Shown: piece after piece, positions 19,682 to 27,928 of the stretch | Layout: every line of letters begins with the position of its first letter | Numbering within the stretch: position 1 is the first letter of the stretch | Assembly: GCF_009826935.1 (NCBI RefSeq) | Contig: NZ_WUMN01000001.1 | Location: 310,001-374,000 of the forward strand | Direction: 5' to 3' | Source: Flavobacterium sp. Sd200 | GTDB lineage: Bacteria > Bacteroidota > Bacteroidia > Flavobacteriales > Flavobacteriaceae | Length of the DNA: 64,000 nt | Made by a program: the position numbers and the translations under genes | Notes under the pieces: model-generated | What the model was told of the DNA's origin: nothing | The model's database searches: none | Seen by the model: only the letters and a program-made list of their open reading frames with translations

Positions 19682-21025
19682 ATGAAACTGATTAACAAAG
19701 AACTTTTAAGGGCGCTGGTGCTTGGGTTTATAATTTTTATTGTGCTTTATCTTATTGCCCTGGCTCAGGGAAAATATTTTGGATGGGATCTTGAGCTTGC
19801 GGTGCAGTTCTTATATATTATGCTTTATACTGTAATGCTTCACTTGGGCAATGCAGGGGTATTTGTTGTAATAGACAGGGTGTTTGGAAATACCGGACTA
19901 TCGGTTAAACGGCTGCTTGTCGGGGTTATGAGTTCTTTTATAGTGTCGTTGTTGATTGTACTCGCTTTGCGCATTTTTGAAGATGTGATTATTGAGGGCG
20001 AATGCCTGGTTGATTTTTTTGCCACAGAGCGCGTTAGCGATTATTACATGGCAATGATAATTACAATGGTTATTACGCTTTCGCTTCACTTGTTCCATTT
20101 TTATAAAAAGTATCAGGAAAACAGGGTAAAGCAGCAAAAAATAATTGCAGGTACTGCATCGGCAAAGTTTGAAACTCTTAAAAACCAGATAGACCCACAT
20201 TTTTTGTTCAACAGCCTTAATGTTCTTAGCTCACTTATTGAAGAAAATCCCGATAGTGCACAGCGTTTTACAACATCATTAAGCAAGGTGTACCGCTATG
20301 TGTTGGAACAAAAGGACAAAGAACTGGTAAGTGTAGAAGAAGAGCTGGCTTTTGCAAAAACTTACATGAACCTGCTAAAAATGAGGTTTGAGAATAGTGT
20401 TTTTTATGAAGTACCCCAGCAGGTTTCCAGCTCGGATGCGCGTGTGGTGCCACTTTCTTTACAGCTATTGCTCGAAAATACTGTTAAGCACAATATTGTA
20501 AGCCAGGAACAGCCATTACACATTCGCATTTTTGAAGAAGACGGTTTCCTGGTGGTACAAAATGATTATCAGAAAAAGGAAGTCTTACAGGACAGGAAAG
20601 GCGTGGGGCTGCAAAACATTATAAGCCGATATGCTATAATCAGTTCGAGACAGGTGGTAATAGAACAGACAGAGAAATATTTTACGGTAAAATTACCGGT
20701 ATTAACTAAACAGGTAAACATCATGCAACCAGTATATTCAGAAAAAAACAGCAGCTACGAGCGTGCCCAGAAAAAAGTAGAAGACATAAAAGGCTTTTAT
20801 GGTAACCTGTTTTCTTATATAGTTATCATTTCAGGGCTTGCCATTTTAAACCTTGTAACCAGCCCTAAACATTTATGGTTCTTTTGGCCGGCATTTGGCT
20901 GGGGTATTGGGGTGATCATACATGCAATGAGTGTATTTAATATTCTGCCGTTTATGGGATCAGGATGGGAAGAACGCAAGATAAGGGAAATAATGGACAG
21001 GAAACAAAATGAGAAGTGGCGATAG
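19682..21025 (+). CDS. LytS-like histidine kinase fused to a C-terminal 2TM domain
   Basis: 447 residues. Four predicted membrane helices lie at about 9-150 (LVLGFIIFIVLYLIAL; AVQFLYIMLYTVML; LLVGVMSSFIVSLLIVLAL; MAMIITMVITLSLHLFHFY). A His_kinase domain follows with the phospho-acceptor motif NQIDPHFLFNSLN (H173). A short ATPase part has an N-box-like LQLLLENTVKHN and a G-box-like GVGLQNIISRY. After residue about 350 a second unit begins (YERAQKKVEDIKGFYGNL ... GWEERKIREIMD), a complete 2TM domain of the type found alone in the next three genes. Expected role: membrane sensor kinase. No LytTR response regulator is encoded in the cluster, so its output is unknown. Confidence 0.85.
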   Translation: MKLINKELLRALVLGFIIFIVLYLIALAQGKYFGWDLELAVQFLYIMLYTVMLHLGNAGVFVVIDRVFGNTGLSVKRLLVGVMSSFIVSLLIVLALRIFEDVIIEGECLVDFFATERVSDYYMAMIITMVITLSLHLFHFYKKYQENRVKQQKIIAGTASAKFETLKNQIDPHFLFNSLNVLSSLIEENPDSAQRFTTSLSKVYRYVLEQKDKELVSVEEELAFAKTYMNLLKMRFENSVFYEVPQQVSSSDARVVPLSLQLLLENTVKHNIVSQEQPLHIRIFEEDGFLVVQNDYQKKEVLQDRKGVGLQNIISRYAIISSRQVVIEQTEKYFTVKLPVLTKQVNIMQPVYSEKNSSYERAQKKVEDIKGFYGNLFSYIVIISGLAILNLVTSPKHLWFFWPAFGWGIGVIIHAMSVFNILPFMGSGWEERKIREIMDRKQNEKWR

Positions 21026-21060
21026 GCCGAAACGTTGAAAATATTTAAAGAACAGAAGTT

Positions 21061-21360
21061 ATGGAAAATTCGGATTTTGACAGAGAGTTATACAGAGAGG
21101 CAAAAAAACAGGTAAAAGAGATTAAAGGGTTTTATTCGCACCTGGCTTCTTATGTTATGGTAATCATAGTGCTAATGATAATAAATCTGGCTACTTACAG
21201 AGATTATTTGTGGTTTTTTTGGCCGGCATTAGGCTGGGGGCTTGGCGTGTGTATGCACGGTATTGCAGTATTTAATGTTATGCCCTTTTTTGGACACGAT
21301 TGGGAAGAGCGCAAAATACAGGAACTTTTAGATAAAGAAAAAAACAGTAAGTGGGAATAG
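21061..21360 (+). CDS. 2TM domain protein (first free copy)
   Basis: 99 residues: an amphipathic KQVKEIKGFYSHLASY lead-in, two membrane helices (VMVIIVLMIINLATY; WFFWPALGWGLGVCMHGIAVF) and the conserved tail DWEERKIQELLDKEKNSKWE. It is nearly the same architecture as the last 100 residues of the kinase ending 35 bases upstream. Function unknown; it could pair with the kinase in the membrane. Confidence 0.82.
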   Translation: MENSDFDRELYREAKKQVKEIKGFYSHLASYVMVIIVLMIINLATYRDYLWFFWPALGWGLGVCMHGIAVFNVMPFFGHDWEERKIQELLDKEKNSKWE

Positions 21361-21395
21361 GGTTTTGAGCATTGTTTAATTTAAAAGCTAATTTT

Positions 21396-21689
21396 ATGAA
21401 AAGTAATAATAAAAATATAGCATATCTTAAGGCAAGACAAAAAGCGCGCGAAATAAGAGGTTTTTATTACAACCTTATGTGTTACAGTATTGTTATACCA
21501 ATACTTGTATTTATAAATTTAAAATTTAACCCACAGTTTCATTGGTTTTGGTTTTCGTTGGTGGGCTGGGGTACAGGAGTTGTTTTTCATGGGCTGAGTG
21601 CCTTTGGGCGCATACCTTTTATGGGTGCCGACTGGGAGGAACGAAAACTAAGGGAGTTTATGGAAAAAGATAAAGAGAATAAAATATAA
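21396..21689 (+). CDS. 2TM domain protein (second free copy)
   Basis: 97 residues from ATG 21396 (MKSNNKNIAYLKARQKAREI). An in-frame ATG 24 bases earlier lacks support from the alignment of the paralogs. Two membrane helices and the signature ADWEERKLREFMEKDKE are present. Part of the same rightward run of 2TM genes with short gaps. Confidence 0.8.
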   Translation: MKSNNKNIAYLKARQKAREIRGFYYNLMCYSIVIPILVFINLKFNPQFHWFWFSLVGWGTGVVFHGLSAFGRIPFMGADWEERKLREFMEKDKENKI

Positions 21690-21713
21690 CCAACAATTTA
21701 AAAATTAATCATC

Positions 21714-22031
21714 ATGGAAAATTTATACGACGAGCAAAAAAGAGATATGGCTGTAAAAAAAGTAAAAGCCATAAAAGGGTTTTATAAGCACCTTCTTGCT
21801 TATATAATTGTTAATGCAGTTATGATAATCATGAAAGTGGCAGATCTTGAGCCGGGCGAACGCTTTTTAGAATTCAATACATTCTCTACTGCTTTCTTCT
21901 GGGGCATAGGGCTTGCACTACACGCTTTTAATACCTTTGGAACCGATTTTATTTTTGGTAACAACTGGGAAGAACGCAAAATACGTAAGCTTATGGATAA
22001 TGAGCAGGCTACCAAAAATAAATGGGAGTAG
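21714..22031 (+). CDS. 2TM domain protein (third free copy)
   Basis: 105 residues: VKAIKGFYKHLLAYIIVNAV, an insertion between the helices (DLEPGERFLEFNTFST), a second helix AFFWGIGLALHAFNTFG and the signature NNWEERKIRKLMDNE. It is the most divergent copy and the last gene of the operon. No strong terminator was found after it. Confidence 0.8.
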   Translation: MENLYDEQKRDMAVKKVKAIKGFYKHLLAYIIVNAVMIIMKVADLEPGERFLEFNTFSTAFFWGIGLALHAFNTFGTDFIFGNNWEERKIRKLMDNEQATKNKWE

Positions 22032-22195
22032 TTTATATAAATATTTGAAGAACTAGTTTGGTTTTTTTTCAATTGGTTCACAAATGGCCTTTTTGTACGA
22101 GATTTAACATGTTTTCTTGCTTCGTATTACTGCTATGCAATGCAAAAAGTTAAAATTTGGAGCAAAATTCCTATTTTAAATCAAAAAAGTTCAAA

Positions 22196-22225
22196 CCTAA
22201 AAAAACCGCATTAAAAATGCGGTTT
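22196..22225 (-). terminator. Terminator of the 232-aa secreted protein gene
   Basis: 10-bp stem (AAACCGCATT / AATGCGGTTT), 3-nt loop, followed on the minus strand by seven T. Confidence 0.85.
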
Positions 22226-22237
22226 AATATTGGGGTA

Positions 22238-22936
22238 TTATTTAATTGTAAGTTTAGAAAAATTTTGTGCATCTGTTTCAAAATATGCTTTACTAAAATC
22301 GTATAAATTATTGTTATATTTTGAGAAAAGTTCAGGAACTAAAAAGCGTATATCACCTTTATCTGATTTCATTACTGGAAAAAGATATTTAGCAGAATAT
22401 TTATCAACTTTTCTGGATAATTCTCGTTCAATATCCAAGAGTATTTGTTTTTCACTGTAATTGCTTTCCATCATTCCAACTCGATAATTACTTTTTAGTT
22501 CAATAGGCTTGTTTAAATTATCAAGTTTTTTAAATTCATCCTCAGGAAATATAAACGCTTTTATTCTCCTGTCTGGTTGCCAACCTCTCTTTAATGAAGG
22601 ATATTCAAAACTTCCATTCCAATAATTCATTATTAAAGCATAATATTTTTTATCTTTATAAGTAAGTGTACGAACATACATCTTAATAAAGTTTTGGTCT
22701 ACATTCATAGACATACCACTGTCATCTGTATTCTTAACCCAATTTTTGGAAGTGTAAATAACATTAGGATTATCACGCCATTCCCCCGAATTTGATTCCA
22801 AAATCCAACCAGTGGCTGCCTTTAAAGTATCAGAGGTTTTTTCGAAAGAAATACTGGCAACATTATTAACTCTGTCCTGGCAAAATGCTTTAGGAAAAGA
22901 AAAAAATGCGAAGAGAAGAAAAAGTTTGAATTTCAT
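22238..22936 (-). CDS. Secreted protein of unknown function
   Basis: 232 residues with signal peptide MKFKLFLLFAFFSFPKAFCQ. The mature protein mixes beta strands and charged helices (WILESNSGEWRDNPNVIYTS; SYNxNLYDFSKAYFE-like end). No known family, catalytic motif or sorting tail is recognised. It has its own terminator, and the regulator gene on the same strand lies 83 bases upstream. Confidence 0.65.
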   Translation of the reverse strand: MKFKLFLLFAFFSFPKAFCQDRVNNVASISFEKTSDTLKAATGWILESNSGEWRDNPNVIYTSKNWVKNTDDSGMSMNVDQNFIKMYVRTLTYKDKKYYALIMNYWNGSFEYPSLKRGWQPDRRIKAFIFPEDEFKKLDNLNKPIELKSNYRVGMMESNYSEKQILLDIERELSRKVDKYSAKYLFPVMKSDKGDIRFLVPELFSKYNNNLYDFSKAYFETDAQNFSKLTIK

Positions 22937-23019
22937 TTTATTGTTTTTGTTGTAAAAGTAGGTTTTTATGTTAAATTACTACAACTTTTCGTTAATTAAA
23001 AAAAAATATTTTCCATTCT

Positions 23020-24609
23020 TTAATTCAAACTTAAAATATAACCATACAATTCATCAGCTTCAATTTCCATTTTTTTTGCAATACGCTGTTTACGTTTTTT
23101 AGCAGCTTCAACGGTAATACTAAAAATATTGCTTATCTCCTTCAGGTCAAGATTCATATAAAGGTAGCAGATAAACCTTATGTCGGCAGGGTTAAGTTGT
23201 GGATGGGATGTGGTTAAAGTACTTAGAAATGTGGGGTTAACCATTTCAAAATAGCTAATAAAATCGTCCCATTCGGCATCTGCTTTTAGGTAACCTTTAA
23301 GTGATTTTATATAATTAGCCACTTCCTCATTGTGCGATACTTCTTTTATTTTAGAGACCGAATTTATAACTTCTTCTATAAGTTCGTTGCGTCCAGAAAG
23401 ATATAGGGCTTTGGCACTCAGCTTACGGTTTTTTTCGGCAATGCTGTTTTGTAGATGATCCAGTTCCAGCTCAACTATTTTTTGCTGGTTTTCGGCAATT
23501 ATCTTTTCCTGTTTTTGTTTAAGTAAACGATTTTTTAAAACCCTGTAAATAAAAAAGAAAAGTAATAGACTGAAGATTATAGCAATAGCAAATAATGTTC
23601 GTTCTGCACTTTGTTTTTCGCTGTTAATTTTCAGTTCGTTTTGGTAGCGTTGTATTTTAAGTTTGATTTTATTTGTTTCAAAAAGTTCTTTACTAAACAG
23701 TGCAGCAACCGAATCTTTCGTAACAATAACCGAATCTTTATAGGCAGCCGCTACTGAATATCTACTTTGCTTAAAATATAAGTCAGACAACCTGTTGTAA
23801 AGATCTATCCGCCCTTTAGGTTTATGGGTATATAACAATCCTTTTTTTGCATAAAAAATTGCCTTTTCTATGTTATTCTTAACGGTATATATTTTCGATA
23901 ATAATTCAGTAATATAAACATAGCTGTCTGCGTCTTTATCATTACCCATATCCTGAAGCAATTGCAACATCATTTGTTCAGCAATATCAGTTTTACCTTC
24001 AATAAAAAAAGTCTCGGCATAATTTATTCGCCAAAACCTGTCGGTCATCTTAATGCGCTTCAGTTTTTCAACTGCCTGTAAATAAGCGCGCGCCTGTTTA
24101 AAATTGCCAAGTTTGTTGTAAGTGTCAGCAACGTTTATAGCCATAACTATTTTCCCTAGATCTGTATTAACAGCTTTTGGGTTGTTATAGGCACTTTTAA
24201 AGTATTTCAGGGCATTTTGATAATCTTTTTCATAGCTGTAGGTGTTGGCTATGTTATTCAGCACCATGAAAAGATTGTCTTTAGGGTCTTTTTCTGCAAT
24301 TTCGAGTGCCTGTTGATAGTAGCCTCGGGCTTCTTCATAATTAGACAGGTTTACATAAACCACTCCAATGTTGTTTTTGCAGTCAAAAAGTTCCTGCTGC
24401 CATTGCCCGTTCTCGGCCAATATTTCTGCCTCAGAAAAATACTCGAGCGCTTTGGTATAGGCACCGGTGTTTTTTGCTTTATATCCTTTTTCTATAAGAT
24501 TGCGGCATACTTTTAAGGGTGCAGATATTTCTTCCTGTGCCATTATGGGAAGGACTGCAAAAATGAAAAGCCATAGTGGCAAAAAAGTTTTACGGGTATA
24601 AAATTGCAT
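23020..24609 (-). CDS. TPR-transmembrane-HTH regulator
   Basis: 529 residues. Signal or anchor sequence at 1-24 (FLPLWLFIFAVLPIMAQ). About six TPR repeats lie at 30-300 (YTKALEYFSEAEILAENG; YEEARGYYQQALEIAEKDP; YQNALKYFKSAYNNP). One membrane helix (TLFAIAIIFSLLLFFFIYRVL, about 337-357) is followed by a coiled coil (about 360-400). The cytoplasmic end is LuxR-like HTH (LNPADIRFICYLYMNLDLKE ... VEAAKKRKQRIAKKM). This is a Bacteroidota one-component membrane regulator type: periplasmic TPR sensor and cytoplasmic DNA-binding end. It faces the T9SS gene at 24890 across a 280-bp intergenic region and may control it. Confidence 0.8.
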   Translation of the reverse strand: MQFYTRKTFLPLWLFIFAVLPIMAQEEISAPLKVCRNLIEKGYKAKNTGAYTKALEYFSEAEILAENGQWQQELFDCKNNIGVVYVNLSNYEEARGYYQQALEIAEKDPKDNLFMVLNNIANTYSYEKDYQNALKYFKSAYNNPKAVNTDLGKIVMAINVADTYNKLGNFKQARAYLQAVEKLKRIKMTDRFWRINYAETFFIEGKTDIAEQMMLQLLQDMGNDKDADSYVYITELLSKIYTVKNNIEKAIFYAKKGLLYTHKPKGRIDLYNRLSDLYFKQSRYSVAAAYKDSVIVTKDSVAALFSKELFETNKIKLKIQRYQNELKINSEKQSAERTLFAIAIIFSLLLFFFIYRVLKNRLLKQKQEKIIAENQQKIVELELDHLQNSIAEKNRKLSAKALYLSGRNELIEEVINSVSKIKEVSHNEEVANYIKSLKGYLKADAEWDDFISYFEMVNPTFLSTLTTSHPQLNPADIRFICYLYMNLDLKEISNIFSITVEAAKKRKQRIAKKMEIEADELYGYILSLN

Positions 24610-24889
24610 GTGCTAAAATACTACTTTTTACAGGCAAAACTGTAACTGTACTTAACTTTGGGTTATAATATTGTCTTTTTTGATTATGAATTACAGAGTG
24701 TTTACAGTTGTTTGAATTTTAAGGTATTTTTTAAATGCTGTTTATTTTTTAGAGCATTTGTGTGTGTAAAATGCTGCATTTTTGCCCATGTCCCCGTTTT
24801 TCTAAGGTGTTGTCCCTGCTATTCGGTGTTAATTTAATGTTGCCGGGGTGTAAAATTTTGAAATTTGCCAAACAACTGTAAAAACTATC

Positions 24890-25969
24890 ATGATGAAGAA
24901 AACTACTACACTACAAAGCATTGTTAAGACTGTAGCACTCGCTACGGTATTTTTAGGTACCATTGCAGTGCATGCACAGGAACCTATTTTTTTAGAAGAT
25001 TTCACTACAATAACTACAGGCGATAATACAACGCTTGACGGATCTGAAACGGCATGGGCTGCCAACAGCAATTTCCGTACGGCATGGCGCACCTTTCAGG
25101 CGGGCGGGGCATTAAGGCTTGGAAACGGCAATGCTTCGGCAAACCTTGGCTATGTTACCACCCAAAACATAGATCTTAGCGTTAACGGTGGACTGTTTAC
25201 ATTGTCTTTTGATGTTAAGGGGTGGGAAACTGTAGAGAATCAGATAAAAGTTATTATAACCGGATTGGAAACGCAATTTGTTACCTACACCGCTACTATG
25301 GACCAACCTTTTGAAAACATATCGCTTCAATTTACAGGGGGCGTAGAAAACTCAAGGATCATTATTGAAACTACAGAGAAAAGAGCCTTTATAGATAACA
25401 TTAAGATCGTACCAACGGTAGAAGAGCAAATATTGGCAAGTCCTGTGGCGACACCACCATCAGATATTATTTCGAGCGGCTTTACGGCAAACTGGGGCAG
25501 GGTAAGCGGTGCAACGGGGTATATTCTTGATGTAAGTATGTCGTTAGAGTTCGATTCTTTTGTGCCTGGATATGAAGGTATCGTTCTTGGAGATTCATGG
25601 TCTTATCCTGTGGAAGGATTAATGGCAAACAGCCAATATTTTTACAGGGTTAAGGCAACGAATGAGAATGTAACTTCTATAACATCTAATGTTATAGGAG
25701 CTGTTACTGCTCAAATTATGGGTAACAATCAATTTAGCACACTTGGCTTACAATATTATCCAAGCCCGGTAAAAGATGTTCTAAACCTTACAGCTGCTAA
25801 AAGCCTTTCGTTAGTTGAAGTTTATACTGTTGCAGGGCAAAAGGTTATTTCTAAAGCACTTAATACCACAAATACAGCTTTAGACATGAGTGCTTTATCT
25901 GCAGGTTATTATATGGTAAAAGTAACATCGGGCAGCGAAAATGCTACCCTGAAAGTAATTAAGGAGTAA
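24890..25969 (+). CDS. Secreted protein with cleaved-adhesin-like and FN3 domains, T9SS type A tail
   Basis: 359 residues. Signal peptide MMKKTTTLQSIVKTVALATVFLGTIAVHAQ. A jelly-roll/choice-of-anchor J-like domain spans about 31-175 (FLEDFTTITTG ... LSFDVKGWETVENQIKV ... AFIDNIKIVP). An FN3-like domain follows at about 185-275 (FTANWGRVSGATGYILDVS). The end is a type A sorting domain (LQYYPSPVKDVLNLTAAKSL ... AGYYMVKVTSG). Carbohydrate binding is possible but not shown. It is divergent from the TPR-HTH regulator. ATG 24893 is an equally good start. Confidence 0.83.
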   Translation: MMKKTTTLQSIVKTVALATVFLGTIAVHAQEPIFLEDFTTITTGDNTTLDGSETAWAANSNFRTAWRTFQAGGALRLGNGNASANLGYVTTQNIDLSVNGGLFTLSFDVKGWETVENQIKVIITGLETQFVTYTATMDQPFENISLQFTGGVENSRIIIETTEKRAFIDNIKIVPTVEEQILASPVATPPSDIISSGFTANWGRVSGATGYILDVSMSLEFDSFVPGYEGIVLGDSWSYPVEGLMANSQYFYRVKATNENVTSITSNVIGAVTAQIMGNNQFSTLGLQYYPSPVKDVLNLTAAKSLSLVEVYTVAGQKVISKALNTTNTALDMSALSAGYYMVKVTSGSENATLKVIKE

Positions 25970-25989
25970 ATTTGATTTTCATAAAGTGG

Positions 25990-26029
25990 CGGCCCGTTCA
26001 GTGTTTTTTTCTGAGCGGGTCGTTTTTTT
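25990..26029 (+). terminator. Terminator of the T9SS protein at 24890
   Basis: 12-bp stem with two G-U pairs (CGGCCCGTTCAG / CTGAGCGGGTCG), then seven T. Confidence 0.88.
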
Positions 26030-26036
26030 ATGGCAT

Positions 26037-26064
26037 AAAAAAACCGCACTTTTCAGCGCGGTTT
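26037..26064 (-). terminator. Terminator of lysA
   Basis: 7-bp stem (AAACCGC / GCGGTTT) and an unbroken T run on the minus strand, placed back to back with the convergent terminator. Confidence 0.8.
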
Positions 26065-26087
26065 CATTAAAAAAATAGTTGCGTGTT

Positions 26088-27311
26088 TTATGCGACTGGC
26101 GCAGGTTCAAAATCCATAATTACCTGATTACGGACTATATCTTCAAAAGTTTCCCTTTCCCTTATCAGGTGGCCTTTGCCTTCATACCAAAGTACTTCGG
26201 CCGGGCGCACCCTTGAGTTGTAGTTGCTCGACATCGAAAAACAATATGCCCCCGCGTTATGGAAACACAGCAGGTCGCCTTCATTTATCTCAGCAATGCG
26301 GCGGTTGTTTGCAAAAGTATCGGTCTCGCAAATGTAGCCTACAACACTGTAAAAACGTTCTTTGCCTTTAGGGTTGCTAATATTTTCTATATGATGGTGC
26401 GATCCATAAAGCATTGGGCGTATAAGGTGGTTAAAACCACTGTCTATACCGGCAAACACTGTAGAGGTAGTTTGCTTAACTACATTTACCTTTGCCAGAA
26501 AATATCCGGCCTGGCTAACCAAAAATTTGCCTGGCTCAAAAGTAAGTGTAAGGTCGCGGCCATATTCGGCACAAAAAGCATTAAAGCGTTTGCCTAGTTT
26601 TTTGCCCAGCTCATCAATATCGGTTTGTATGTCGTCTTTTTTGTAAGGAACTTTAAATCCGCTGCCAAAGTCAAGAAATTCCAACTCTTTAAAATGCACT
26701 GCGGTATCGAATAGTATTTCGGCGGCATATAAAAATACCTCTATATCAAGAATATCACTTCCGGTATGCATGTGTATACCGTTTATATGCATACCCGTAT
26801 TTTGCACTATGCGCAACAGGTGTGGCATTTGGTGTATCGAAATACCAAATTTACTGTCTATATGCCCAACAGATATGTTACTGTTTCCACCCGCCATTAC
26901 GTGTGGGTTTATACGAATGCATACAGGGGTAGTGGGATGTTTTGCACCAAATTGCTCCAGTATAGAAAGGTTGTCTATATTAATTTGTACACCAAGTGCA
27001 GCTACCTCTTCTATTTCTTCCATAGAAACGCCGTTTGGGGTATAAATTATTTTCTCGGGTGAATATCCGGCTAAAAGGCCAAGCTGAACTTCCTGTATAG
27101 AAACGGTGTCAAGCCCGGAGCCCAACTGTTTTAAAAGCTTGAGTACTGATATGTTGCTTAACGCCTTAACTGCATAGTTAATGCGAAGGTGATTTACTTT
27201 GCTAAAGGCTTTTTCGAGCCTGTGATACTGCGACTGTATCTTTGCCGCATCATATACATATAGCGGGCTTCCAAATTGTTCTGCTAACTGTACGAGATCT
27301 TTTACTTCCAT
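26088..27311 (-). CDS. lysA: Diaminopimelate decarboxylase
   Basis: 407 residues, the usual family length. It converts meso-diaminopimelate to lysine in the cytoplasm, using PLP. Visible motifs are the PLP lysine in NYAVKALSN, HMHTGSDI, the glycine-rich phosphate site DFGSGFKVPY, FEPGKFLVSQAGYF, and the second active-site block CETDTF ... GAYCFSMSSNYNSR. The start at 27311 lies about 20 bases after a promoter with perfect -33 and -7 elements. No other lysine-pathway gene is adjacent. Confidence 0.95.
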   Translation of the reverse strand: MEVKDLVQLAEQFGSPLYVYDAAKIQSQYHRLEKAFSKVNHLRINYAVKALSNISVLKLLKQLGSGLDTVSIQEVQLGLLAGYSPEKIIYTPNGVSMEEIEEVAALGVQINIDNLSILEQFGAKHPTTPVCIRINPHVMAGGNSNISVGHIDSKFGISIHQMPHLLRIVQNTGMHINGIHMHTGSDILDIEVFLYAAEILFDTAVHFKELEFLDFGSGFKVPYKKDDIQTDIDELGKKLGKRFNAFCAEYGRDLTLTFEPGKFLVSQAGYFLAKVNVVKQTTSTVFAGIDSGFNHLIRPMLYGSHHHIENISNPKGKERFYSVVGYICETDTFANNRRIAEINEGDLLCFHNAGAYCFSMSSNYNSRVRPAEVLWYEGKGHLIRERETFEDIVRNQVIMDFEPAPVA

Positions 27312-27330
27312 AAAATAATATTGTATGCTG

Positions 27331-27361
27331 CAAAATTAAGCATCAGTACTTTAGAAGACAA
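27331..27361 (-). promoter_or_regulatory. lysA promoter
   Basis: Minus strand: TTG (27361-27359), a 20-bp spacer and TAATTTTG (27338-27331), an exact match to TTG-N19-21-TAnnTTTG. The leader would be only about 10-15 nt, which leaves no room for a riboswitch. Confidence 0.7.
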
Positions 27362-27380
27362 ACAATTAGGTAAAGGTTAA

Positions 27381-27448
27381 CAAAAAATAACAAAATGTTG
27401 CAAATAAAACAATGTATTTTTGTTTGTGTTTTATTTGTAACATTTTGT
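27381..27448 (-). terminator. AT-rich 21-bp hairpin terminator behind a small membrane ORF
   Basis: Inverted repeat with arms 27390-27410 and 27428-27448, one G-U pair and a 17-nt loop. On the minus strand it is followed by TTATTTTTTGTT. It starts 9 bases after the stop of the small reading frame at 27458-27553 and precedes the lysA promoter. Confidence 0.6.
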
Positions 27449-27457
27449 ACTGAATTT

Positions 27458-27553
27458 TTAATTTGTTATACTGTCATAATATTCGGCTTCGGTACTTCTT
27501 CTATAAATAAGCAGTACCATAATGGCAAGGATTAATATAAAAATGTCTTTCAT
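27458..27553 (-). CDS. Possible 31-residue single-pass membrane protein
   Basis: ATG 27553 to TAA 27458 gives MKDIFILILAIMVLLIYRRS followed by TEAEYYDSITN. One hydrophobic helix (residues 4-17) is followed by two arginines and an acidic tail, a typical small-membrane-protein design. A hairpin terminator follows at once, which supports a dedicated transcript. No clear ribosome site or exact -7 box is seen upstream. Function unknown; it could also be a chance frame. Confidence 0.4.
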   Translation of the reverse strand: MKDIFILILAIMVLLIYRRSTEAEYYDSITN

Positions 27554-27889
27554 AATTGGGTGTTTAGTTGTGGAGACTGTATTTATAAAATTATTAAATT
27601 TATGTAAAAAGTAACGGTTGCCGCACTGTTAATTTTATTGTAAATAAACCGCTAAATGTTATTAAACCCTAAGTGCAAAGGTGTTAATATTGATGTAAAA
27701 TACTCATGGCTAATTTAAAATTACCTGTAAATACGTATGTATTAAATAAATAACCCCTTAATTGTTTAATTGTAGATGCATTAATGGGGGAGTGGTTGCG
27801 TAAAGGTTTATAAATTATTAAAATCAATGAGCTATACTTTTTTAGCAGATAAATCTTAAAAATACTTTCTGCCTTAAAATGTATTTTAT
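27554..27889. other. Intergenic region before sucC
   Basis: About 335 AT-rich bases between the divergent small ORF and sucC. No other gene or structured RNA was recognised. Confidence 0.4.
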
Positions 27890-27897
27890 TATTTTTG
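27890..27897 (+). promoter_or_regulatory. -7 box of the sucC promoter
   Basis: TATTTTTG is an exact TAnnTTTG match, 31 bases before the sucC ATG. No exact TTG is found at -33. Confidence 0.5.
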
Positions 27898-27928
27898 TTC
27901 CACTTTTAATAAGATAAACGCATTTAAT

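Noticed and set aside
27312..27361. Lysine riboswitch upstream of lysA
   Set aside because: The promoter elements are exact and leave a leader of about 10-15 nt, too short for any aptamer.
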